From: Apteryx mantelli
Lineage: Eukaryota; Chordata; Aves; Apterygiformes; Apterygidae
DNA: 64,000 bases
Reading direction: 5' to 3'
Assembly (NCBI RefSeq): GCF_036417845.1
Contig: NC_089984.1
Location: 4,216,001 to 4,280,000, forward strand
The position numbers and the translations under genes are program-made. Below the pieces are notes generated by a model. The model did not search any database and was not told where the DNA came from. It worked only from the letters and a program-made list of their open reading frames with translations. This document shows, in pieces, positions 23,801 to 35,800 of this stretch (its first letter is position 1; each line of letters opens with the position of its first letter).

Positions 23801-26800
23801 AACCTCTCCGCAGTGTAATAGATTCCTAAAGAAGCAAGGAGTTATACATTAGCCCTTTAACTTTTAAAAAGAGAGTTGTGTTGTCAGCGCATGCATTCAC
23901 GGACAGAAAAATTAGCGTAACCCTGAAGCAAAGAAAAGGAAAGTCTCCAGATTGGATGCTGTAATAACAAACATCACCAACCTTGAGAAGCAGCATTTTC
24001 AGAAATATATAGGGAAAAAAAAGAAAATATACCCATGCTCATAACTGTAGTAATCTTGTCCATAGTATTCCTGTCCTGGGTCAATTCCAGACTCCATACT
24101 TAACTCCTGCCGAGAGAGAAACACTGATTGAATGCAAACACTTGCCCACAGCATGACTCACGTAAAAGATACCAAAAACAGTATCCCAAAGTGCAAATAA
24201 GCAGAGAAAAATAAAAGGATCATCATTCAAGCAACACTGATAACCGTCAAGAACCGTAACGGGATGCCAACAGGAGCTTTAAATGCCTGTAGTGCCCCCT
24301 TCCCTGGGGTATTTCCCATAAGGGAATAACCCAAGTCACATTTGCTTTATTGCTTATCCTGGAAATGATCCTGGGTCCAAACTACGGGAAAGTATTGGGT
24401 TTATAAACCAGAACCCTCTCTGCATTTTGCAGCTGCTTAGTTCATCTCTGGGAAAAATAATCAATTATCAGCTGAAAAAAATCCTGAAAAAGTGGATTGA
24501 ATGGATAAACGAGGCAATTTTTCTCTCTGCGAATCTGGGCACAAGGCTAGGAGACTTTTCAACCAACGTGACAAAGTCAACAGGAGCAACTGAAAGATGC
24601 TCAAGGGGAAAACCTCAAGAGGCAGCAAATTTCAGGTATTTAATGAGAACTAATTAAATGGAGCAACAATGACATGACTTTCGTTTTTTTTTTCCCCCCA
24701 AAAGAGTCAGGGAAAAAATACCTACCTGGGAAAAATGAGTTTTGATTAGAAAATACTTTAAAGGTCATTTAAAAGTTACAGAATAATTAAAAAATCAAAA
24801 AGAACAGTACCTCTGGTCTGAGAAGAGAAGGTCTCAGCAACTGCTGTTGCTACCAAAGAAAATTAGAAAGGGATTAATTAAGCGGCAACAATTAAAGTGC
24901 AGGTCATTTGTGTTTGAGTTAAGATGAGAAAGAAAGACCAGTAGCTATCATCTACATTCAGGAAGATCTGCATTTTCTTGCACGTTCCTCCTAAAACCTG
25001 GTGGCACGATTCACGCCATGATCCTTGGCCAGAACCAAACCCCGAGAGATGGGGAAGTTTGATATCTGACCTAAGCGAGACAGATAATCTCTGCAAAGGG
25101 AGGGAAAAATCACTGCAGAACCGAAAGCCTGCAATGCTTCAAACACCAATGAGTAAGAAGCAGCAGGACCCAGATGCACGTCCAAAGATTAATAAAACTG
25201 ATCCAGCTTTCACCATTAAACATCAGTCTTTATGATAAAAAAAAAAACCACGCATATATTGGAGAACCCTCCAACTATTAAATGAGCCTGTGCACATTTC
25301 AGAGGAAAACTCTCCATGTTACGCATGCCTGGAGAAAAAAGCGCTGCGAGAACAATAAACTGCACCGGGTTGGAGAAAAGGTCTATGTAGTCCAGCACCA
25401 GGCCCTTGACAGTGGCCAGCAGCAGATGGTTAGACGTGCCATAAAATAAAACGTCAAGTGTGAAGGAAATTCCCTGGGAAACCACTTTTGGCCGTCTATA
25501 AAGCAGCGATCTCCCAACCTGGAGGTTGCGTTTGCACCGTTAGGCTTACTAGCCACCAGTGAATCCACACCTCAGGAACGCATCTAAACTTTTTGAAACG
25601 ATTCATATTTCTGGCCTCTCAAACATCCCGCAGCAACAAGTTTCACAATTTAACTACGGGCTGTCTGGAAAAAGCACGCCCGCGCAGTTAATATTTGTTT
25701 AATGTAGTTGGAGAACGGCCTTACCTCTTGCTGTGCATATCCTCGCCTATAAGTCAGAAAAAGAAAAAGACAGTATTAGTATACTTCTGGGAGACTATAC
25801 AGAGATGCACATTGCCTTTCGTTCTGGAGAGAGGCGAAAAGATAACGCGATTAGAAATAACTCCAGCAAGAAAAGAAATACATATCTACCACGCAAAATA
25901 TGTTTTTCTTTAGATTTGCTCCGGACGTACAAATTATCGCATGAGAGGGGCTGGAGGAAACGCTGGGATCTTTTCTTGCTTCCAGTTGCAAATGGATGAG
26001 AAGAAATCCCCAATCCCCAAAAGCCAGAGAGCCAGCGCACCCCGTGCAACGCAGCAGGGAGGGAGGGCGCAATTGCCACGCTCGCTCCTGCGCCGTCTCT
26101 CCCCCGCGGCTCCGGGAGCTACCGAGGGCTCCTACAAAAGGACTCGGTTGCCCCACGCGTCTCCTACAGCAGGGAAACGGTTTCTCTCCTACTCCTGGAC
26201 TTTCTGAATCCAAGCGGGGTCTTGCTAGAAACTGGCCTGGAGCATCTATTACTAATTTCTTCTAACAACATTATTATTATTATTATTAAAATTACACATT
26301 TCCTACCATTTGCTCAATGGGGCGGGGAGGGGGTAACGTTATTTTTGCTCATTCGCGATTATTTTGCCACAGGCTTTGTGCTTTGGATCTCACTGGAAAT
26401 TTGCGGTGGTTGTTTTAATTCATTTTCTCAGAGCCATTCGTATGTGTGACAAACGCGCTTGCGCCTATCGAGTTCTGCCTTTTCCCATTTTGCGCCGAGA
26501 AATTAAAATGCGCTGCCAAACTAGCGAACGGCAATTTAGGTCTTCGCGTTGTTATTAAGGATAAGCTTGGGAATTTATTTATTTTTTCAAGGAGAAGGTA
26601 AGTGCTCAAAATTGCATTGAGCTTAGCCTAGCACACAGAGAGCAGGCTAGGGAAATTCTTTAATTACACTTGAGAAAAAATAATAAAGAACAGAGTAGAG
26701 GCTCTTTTTAATTCTTTAATATCGCCATCTGCAAAGTTTTCTATTACTGTGCAGCACGTAGAATTGATAATCAGCATTAAGACAATGCGGCTGCCCACGT

Positions 26801-29800
26801 AATATGAAAGCAATGAAAAACCGAAATGAAGATGGATCATCAAAAGACGATCTGCGACGTTGCAGAGCCCACTTGAGCAATGCTGTATTTGGTTTCCCTG
26901 TCGCCTACGGCTTCAGAAACAGAAGGTCTCGTGTCGCGCAGAGGCGAAGCAAGCCTATTAATCTCTATTGCTTTTCAGCAGACGCTACGCTGCGCATTAA
27001 AATTTGTAATACGAGTAATTCTAATTTAATCTGGGATTCAACTTTGTTAAAAATAGCACCACGCTGCGTTTTGAGAGATGCTCCCACTTCCCCTCTTATA
27101 GCTTTGTGTGGCCATGATTAGAAAAAAAGAAAAACAATGAAAAAAATTCATTCACTCAACACAGCACAAGGATCTATTCTTAAAAAAACCCACAAAAATC
27201 AAGGGTCAAAATAACATGATTTGTTTCCGGGAGGGAATTTTCAAACTCTCCACCAAAGGGGGAATTGCTTCCGGAGCAAACTGATCAGCCAGACCTCACC
27301 GCAGTCAATCCGAGGGAGATCTTCCATTCAACATTGGAAAGCAAGGACTTAGCGCACGGGAGGATGGAGGTTAATGTGACAGCTAGCAAACGCCGTTAGT
27401 ACTTAACACAAAAATGACAGCAGGAATGAATTCACACGTACAACCTGCGCCAACCGTCCACAGGACTGTACTGCTAACGTGAATTAAAGGAACTGTGATT
27501 TGCCTAAAGCAGCGGTTATCCCAATTACCGGCATCCCAGCAGGCATCTGATGTACCATACTTTAGATCTGGTTTCACATCAGAAGCCAAAGAATCAGAAA
27601 AACCAAATGCTCCCTAGGTTAGGTTAAAAATACCTGCTTATTGGTACAGCTTCTTTCCCAGTCTAATATATATATATATATTTTTAATAAAGGCTATTAA
27701 AATAAAAAAAAGTCCAGCAGGAGAACAAAGGTTGCATTTAATTCCAGCCAAGATGAAACTAGATTTCATTAACTTTCCCACAGAATAAGGGTTCGGAGAA
27801 CGAAGTAGGTGTTCCTCGTTAGCACAGAGCTGCCTGCCGTGACCTCCCCAGCTCCTTCTGCGACTGATCGGATGAACCTAACTAGGTAAAAAAGGAGCTC
27901 TCGCGGGATGGCCAACCTTCCCGCTTAAGGCAGGTCGCGAATAATCCCAGCGGAATAAAACCTTGGAAGCTTTTGCTGCCAACTCCCAAACACCTGCAGC
28001 CCTCCCGTGTGATGCTACACACTGCAAAATTAGGCTGTGGTTGCCCCATGTTTCACCACCAACGTAAGCAACTTCACCAAAGTGCCTGTAAGGGGCCTGG
28101 CAAAGTCTAAAGTGGGTACTTGAATCCATAACTCTTATCCTAAGGGTTGAGCCATTCCGAGCAGGCTTAATGCATGCTCATCCCGGCACCCCTGCAACTG
28201 CCCCATGGATCTCCATGCCTGGACCACTGCTGGCAGGCAGAGGCAGGTGCACATCCAAGCCCATCCCCAGCTCCAGCTCTTAAATCTTAACCGTTTCTCT
28301 GTCTACGGGCGGCTGAACCTGGACAGCTTGCTGCCGGCGCTGCAGTTGTGCCTCTCACACAGGACTCAGCACCGTGGGCAGCTGTTCTGCGCGACAGCTT
28401 CTCGGAAAATACAGAGACCCTGCCACGGTGAAAATGCAAGGATTGAGAATCGTTCCCCTTGCACATTTAGCTATTTTTGCAATTTGTTGTGTGTCTTGGA
28501 ACTAAAATTTAGCCCGGTGAGAGCGTGGGGCTTTACTAGGCACAGAACGTTTCTAACGTATCAGCAGAATTGGTGCGATGGTGTTAATGGAGTTTGGCTC
28601 CGGGATAAAGAGCGAGAAACTCCTTCAGCAGTTTCTGCCTGAAGCATCCGTACATGTCCTAGCTGCAGGCAGAGGAGAAGAAGAAGAGAGAAGAAGAGAG
28701 AAGAAGAGAGAAGAAGAGAGAAGAAGAGAGAAGAAGAGAGAAGAAGAGAGAAGAAGAGAGAAGAAGAGAGAAGAAGAGAGAAGAAGAGAGAAGAAGAGAG
28801 AAGAAGAGAGAAGAAGAGAGAAGAAGAGAGAAGAAGAGAGAAGAAGAGAGAAGAAGAGAGAAGAAGAGAGAAGAAGAGAGAAGAAGAGAGAAAGAAAAAA
28901 AATGCCAAGCACAGTGCAAATAATGAGTATCTCTAGACAGGCCGATAAATAATTAATTACCTTTTTGCTCAGAATCATAACATCTGATACTGAACTGGTT
29001 TTTAGGTAGTTTTTTTTCTATTCATTCTGTAACATCTGCCTCTCCCAATATATACATTATTTTTATTGTTATTTCATTGTGTTATTTTAAACACGGCTAT
29101 TTTGAATTTGGTAAAAGACTGAAAGGAAACTTGCAGGTCGAACTAAGCTGACGTTCCTTTAAACATCAAAACTTCTTTTACTTACCATTTGTTTCAAAGG
29201 ACAAGCTAATTTAGCATAATTGACATATTTAATGTACAGGGCTGATTTAGATGAACGCGAGCAAAACAGCCAGCAAGTAAATCCATATTACATGGATTTT
29301 TACAAGCACTTGAAAAACCTCCACGTGGTGACACTAATCAGAGTGACTTTATTACATCTCAAGAGAAGCAAAATGTTTGGGCTGTAAAGCTCATGGCAAA
29401 CCAGCGTGAACGTGCAAAATAAAAAAAGACAAACGTATGCTTTTTTTTTTTTGCATTAAATCATTTACAAAATTAAAAACTCTTAACATGCAGTTACAAT
29501 ATATAAAAAAAAAAATGCAACAGAAGGCATAACATGGGTAAGATGAGAGGAAGACAGCAGGGTTTATAAATCAAGAGAGAAACCTTCATCTGACTTCGAG
29601 ACGCAAACGCGAGCTGCAAGCAAGCGGGCCAGCGCGTAGCAGGCCAGCGCGTCCTCTCCCGCCGAGTAACGCGTTCTTGCAATACCGTCGGCTCGCTCTC
29701 GCCGAGCCTGCGTACTGCGCGCACTCGCTTGCTTTGACATCCAATGTTTGACAGCAAGACTCCTCCCGTGCGGTGCCTTTTACGGGCACAGCAAGGGATT

Positions 29801-32800
29801 CCCGTTGCAGCCGCAGAGAAATCGCTCCGCTTACCGATAGGAGCTACAGTGACGGCTGCTTAGCATAAAGCACTAGTGACCAGAAGCTCTGTCTTCTCTG
29901 ACTGAGCCTTGGCTAAAAAACGGACACTTCTCCCCACCAAAATTTTTGACAAGCGGACTAAGAACCAGCATCGCGGCAGAGCGCCGAGAGCACAGCTCGT
30001 GAAACGATTATATATCGCAAATGTCCGAGCGAACAGCTAACGTCTCAATTTTAGTATCAGGAGTGAGATACGGCCGAGAGAGATTGGGGGGAGGGGGAAA
30101 AAAGTCGGAATTTGTGGCCTGCCGGGGGCAGATACCATGCGCTGCGTTGGAGTCGCCTCGCTCAAAAGGCTACGGGTGGGAAGCACCCGGCAGCACGCAC
30201 GCACACGCGCGCTACAGGGCGGTCAACTGGGATGGGAACCGCTTCTCCAGCTCCTCCACCACGCGGCTCAAGTCGCCATTCTGCTGGCCGGGCTCGGCCG
30301 CGGGCGGCTCCGGCGGCGCAGCCGGCTTAAGCTTCGCCACGGGCTTGGGCAGCACGTGGGTTTTGTCTATCTGACTGTACATGTTGGCCACGGACTTCTC
30401 AATGGCTGCTAGGTTCTGAATGTTTTTAAGGATGCCTTTGAGCTCCCTACGAGGAGCCGGCGCTGGCACGGGGGCCGCTGGCGGTACGGCTGGCTGTTTG
30501 GCAGGGGATTTGGAATGCTTTGCAGGGGACAGGTGCTGGGTGCTAAGAGGAGATGGAGAAGAAGAAGAAGAAAGAGAAAGAGAAACCTTGGGAGGAGACG
30601 AAGGAGGTGGTGGTGGTGGTGGTGGCAGCAGAGGAGGGGATGGAGGTGGAGGTGACAGGAGTGGCGGTGGGGGTGGGGGGATTTTAGGCGGGTCTGGAAT
30701 GCTTTCTATAACTTCTCCTTTGGTCTGAGGAGCGAGAAAACTTTGGCAAACTGATTTCTTTATCCTAAAAGACGGAGGAGTCGGCTTGCGAGTTGGCGGA
30801 GGAGAAAGTTCTTCAGGACAGTCGTGGAGAGTGATGATTACAGAGGGGACCGTGGAAGGCTCCGGCTCAACTACTCGCAGGCAAGGCGCTGGAGAGGCCA
30901 GAGGAGGGCGAAGGCAAGGAGAAGCCACCACGCTTTTAGGAGACTGCTCTAGCACGTTCTCTCCTTCTTGGTAACCGCTGCCGTGGGTCGGCGACCGGAA
31001 AGATTTTGCATCGGGAAATTTTACTTGCTTCATCTCCTGCAAAGCCTGCTGCTCAAACTGTCTTGCCTTCTCCTTCACCGTTAAGCCGGGGCCAATTATA
31101 TCTTGGAAAACTGGGCTGCTAATGTCAGCCCTGCTAGGCGGATTCGCAGTTCCTTCGTTCTCTGCCCGGAGTCTTTCCTGTTGCCACTGAACGGGATCCA
31201 TAATAACCGGCCTGCTTAGACAGCCAGGCCCGTGTCTCTGGTTAACGTGAGCCGGTAGCGTCCACGCACGGTGACTGCCTCCCAAAGAGGCGTCTTTCAA
31301 GACCAATCTTCTAGGAGAGAGAGTATCGAGCATATCGCTTCTTTTCCGCAGCACCCCAGCAGCGGCGGGACTTGGCGCGACACCTTCGACATACAGCGGG
31401 TTTCGAGTAGTTAACGGGTTCTCATCGGATAAAAAAGTAATGTTACTTGAAGATTTGGGGAGCTTATTGTTCAGGGATCCATTGACATGAGATTGCTTGT
31501 GAGCCTCAATAGCGCGGGAAGCAAAGCTGCTTATAACTCTCTGACGGTCTCCTTCTTCTAAGACTGACTTTTTTTCCCTGCTTTGTTGGAAATGGTAGAG
31601 AAGAAAAAGACTTGAAAGAAAAGAAGATAATCACATGTAAGGAAACATGCATGGACACAGATTTTCATGAAGAGAGAAAAAAAGAAGAACTTATGGTATG
31701 AATCAGCGCCATAACATCACTTCTAGCAAGCTACTACTAGCCAACAGAAAGACCACATTTACTAGACTACCGGGCAAGACATTTACTTTCATATCTTCTT
31801 TAGGGGAGAAGGACAGGAGGAGGACGAAAAGCTTCTTGTTTGAAGAAGTTAAAACAGGTTTTCAGCTATTCAGAAAGTTCAGAAATTGTTCCCCTCTCCT
31901 TAAAAACCAACCTTAAATTTCAAAAGTAGCAGTGAACCCTGTATCTTGTCTCTCTGGTGACACAGTTACGCTACACAGTTTTCCTGTGAGCTAACACGGT
32001 CGTATATAATTGGTTTTCCACCATTCAAGTGGCAGTGGCACTACAAAGTTCTGCACGCAGCCAACACAGCATATTCGCAAGGATTTTTAACTTAAGGAGT
32101 CTCTTGCATCTCATAATAATTATGCATCACTATGCAACCTTTAAGTGTGCCTTGCATTGCATTTTAAGGACCGGCCCTAGGTTGCTCCCCAAAGCAGAAC
32201 TGCTATCCGAGCAGGCGTGGAGCCCGAAATCGCGGCCCCAGGAGAAGTCCGAGGCGCCACCAGGCACACCCAGGCGTTCTCCTAAGACCGATTTTTAAAG
32301 CACTGCCAAGCGAGGCATTGGTTTTACATATACGATACTCATATTCATGCAAAATATACAAGTATCAGTACATGGGTGAATTCCGTCTGTGCACCACGTT
32401 ACTCCAAACAATAAACCCACGCAGCTAGGTCATGCTGAAATTTGGCTCAAAGAGCAGGATGTCTCACCGTGACCTGGAGTCTCCCTAGCACCTTTGAATG
32501 CCCCGTTAGCCTATCTTCCTCAAACACTTTTAATACCACAAACTTCTGAGCAGATTTTAAAATAAACCCTATTTTAAAATCGACACCCCTGCTAGAAAAG
32601 CATGCCCTCGACCCTCATTCTAAATAATGCTCACCTGGAGCTGAAAATAAAATTAACTCCATCTGTGACAAGTTTAAGATGCTGGCCAAGTCTGGATACT
32701 CCTGCAAATAAGACCCTTATCCCGGCAAAGAGATAAATCCCCCTTTTCTACAATGAGACCGAATCAAAACATATTCCCATCACTGCCCTGCACGGATTTA

Positions 32801-35800
32801 TCGTAACTAAACACATGTGCTGTGTAGTACAGGGACTAAGAAAAAAAGTCTTGAAAGAAGACATCCGTGCTAAAAGCAGTCTGCAATATTTTAAATATAT
32901 CTGTAAGGCAGACTACGGGAAGAATACGACAGCCTAAGGGGACCTGATGGTATAGCAGGGTATAAAGATGGAATTACCAACTCTGGTACAATTCCCTTAA
33001 AACTATTCGCTACCTGCACCTAACGCCGGCACGCCGCGTTTTGCACGCCATGCTTAAAACCTTCCTATCTAATTTTCTACAGTCAAGCAACTGCAGTTAA
33101 AGTACAGGATGAGCAGTAATGACACCTACACAAAAAAACCCCCATCCAAATGCCACTAAACCTATTTTCAGCAACTTAGAGCGGTCCGGGGGCTTCACAG
33201 CGGTCTGAGTTAAAAATTCTAAGTCTTTGCTTTACCAAAATTTGATTCACATTCTTTTAAATTTAGGGGGGGAAAAAAAGGGGGACGAGGCATTATTAAC
33301 AGGAGGATTAGGGGAAAAACTGCAACATTTTCAACTACGACGTGAGCGTGGTGGGATGCAGTTCTGGGCCTCCAGGTCCAGATTGTTCCATTATTCAGAT
33401 ATTTTTGTCTTTTTTGGGGGTCATATCTCAGGAAATATTACTAAAGTAAATGTAAATTATTGAAAACTTAATCTGCGGCAGTTAAATACTCCCTAGCACG
33501 AGCGGAAAAGATATTTAAATATCTAGATACTAAAAACAGCAGTTCTTTATTCTAGAGCGGCACCCTTGGAGCTTGGTCAAGCGTCCTCAGGCTGTGAAGG
33601 GGTCATATCTAGAGCCGAGAGAAATGAATGATGCTGAACTTGAAGGAAACCCTCCAGTAGAAAGCTCATGCAAGACGACATAACCTTTGTGCTACTGGAA
33701 CGGATTATTTCAAAAGCTTGGGGGGGGAAAAAGCAAGCTAGTTATTTCCTCGCTTCATGCGAAGGATGAAGTTATCCTGAAACAGTTTTTCTGCTTACGC
33801 ATAGGTGTTTTTAAACCAAGGAGAAATAATCGCTCATCAATTTGAAGCCGTGTATCTGCAAATTGAAAGAAGAACTGAACCGAAACCTTATCAGGAATTA
33901 TAAAGAGCAGATAAGGAGGATTTTGCTCACACCCAGTTACAAAATCTCAGTTCAACGAACGGAAAGCAAACCTCTGTGTGTGCACGTAGCCCCGAGTTGC
34001 TTTCCAGGCATTGGGACTACGGGGCCTTAGAAATAATACCGTTCAAGTTCAGCAACCACGCTGCGTCTCTCCTTTCTGCCAAAGGGAAAAGAGGCGCACG
34101 GATATCGAAACTTCGCAGTAAATGTCTTCCCTGTACGGGATCAATGGAGAAAGAAAAGATGGGTTTCAGATGGCAAGGTTTCATGGAAAGTAAGGGAAGG
34201 AAAATTAGCTAGTGTTTCTATCAGCTACAAATATTAAGACAGCGAAATGAGCTTACTTACTGATGCCTACGTATCCAAAGACAGAGAGAAACGAAAAGTA
34301 TGAGACAAGGCAGATTTAAAACAAAGGAGCTTCGTTCCATTTCGTTTGCTATAAACACCAAATTAAGAAAACAAGACACGAGGCAGCGCTGCAAATGAAA
34401 GATGACTCTCTCAGGACAACTCAAGACAGGTAATAGTCTACTAAAAGTCACGATGTTAAAAAAGGTGTTTCCCCAAAGAATAGTTTTGCCAGGTATACTA
34501 ATGCCTCAAAAATCAAATAATTGTCAGGAAAACTTTGGTAATTCATAACTATGTTTAACGCAGCCTATTGTTTTTCATTACAGTCCTAAAGGATATTCAT
34601 TCATTTTTAAAGGATTTTTACTGATAGGTGTTTGATCAGTGACGGATAACAGCCGTATGCAACGACATCTGGGAGAACGTACGCCAAGTACGGCATCTTT
34701 TTTGGTGGGTGAAATCTGTACTTCCAGTCAAAATAGTCACAGATCGAAGCACTCATTCCTCAAAGTCAATATTGCGAATATGTAAATTTGCACCTAGAGC
34801 TTGCAGTACTAAAACAAAAATATCTTCACAGCCACAAACCCAGCACAAGGAGGCTTGTTCTGGGTTTAGCAGAAGACATTCATTAGAGCAGAGAATGCCG
34901 ATTCATCCAACAGGACATCTGCTTCCCCCTGATAATCAGCTTTATATAACTTCTAATAAAATTAGAAGTCATTCATTAATTTCTGTAGGAATTTAGTCCA
35001 ATGCAAAAGAAACGGGGACTCTACCCAGCAAGGTATTTCACTGTATTTGCAAGCGTACCCGCGGGATTCCCATGCGGTTCACAACCAGAAGCGCTCCCAT
35101 CCAAAATACTACTATGCATTCCTGGGAAACATGCCGTTTTCCTCCCTTCCCGCCCAAGCACTATCATTTCCAAAGGCACGGGAGGAAAACGAGGAGCTGG
35201 AAGCTATTCTTGCTTCAGCGATGAACGCAGAGCTCCCCCGCGTAGGAAAACTCGAGGCAAAGGATTGCAACGCGGAGATTGCGGGAGTTAAAGCGGCAGG
35301 GATGCGCTTCGCCGTGCCGCCTAAATGTTTTGTAAACTCAACGTGCAAAACTTCAGCTCCCCGAGCAAAATAAATAACGACTGAGCAGAAGTCAGGCAAT
35401 CCGCAGCACCACCAAGACATCTCCTCTCTCTCTCCCTCCACCTCCAAATGCATTATGAATGTTATGCTCCTTAGTGTTGCTTGGTTTTAAAACATAAACA
35501 TAGACAAACAAGCGTGGTGTGCTTATAAGCAAAAAAACCCCAGTATGGTACAAATTAATTGACTATTCTCTGCTGCAATATTCTCATACTGAGAGTTAAA
35601 TTGTTGTTGGAGTCCATAAACTTCGGATTCACAGAAGCATGAGAAGGTAGGCAGCTTTGCAATATTAATATTTTATGGGCGCATAATAGGTAAAAGATGT
35701 ATTCATTGAACCACCGGTGCTTTTTCTGGTTTTAGAGTTCCTTTATGTTTAATTTCCATATTTAAACAGTTTCAAATTTAAAATAAAAACAAAAAAACCC

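Larger units (their letters stand above)
25747..29061 (-). other. PCDH15: PCDH15 intron 3' of the CD1 exon
   Basis: Non-coding. It holds the homopurine minisatellite and short AT and TTA repeats. For CD2/CD3-type transcripts the intron runs from 36193 to 25747 and includes the skipped CD1 exon. Confidence 0.8.

Noticed and set aside
28561..28978. Several 85-125 aa open frames of KREEERRR or [10 protein letters not shown] repeats on both strands
   Set aside because: They are read-through of the 10-bp homopurine minisatellite, which cannot form a stop codon in any frame.
30021..30974. Plus-strand open frames, Gly- and Arg-rich
   Set aside because: Antisense to the GC-rich CD1 exon and its flank; Gly-rich sequence mirrors the proline codons.
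33685..33691. Possible microexon CACAAAG (tag before, gtt after) in the intron before CD1
   Set aside because: Seven nucleotides would break the frame to both the CD1 and the 22-nt exon, and the donor is poor.
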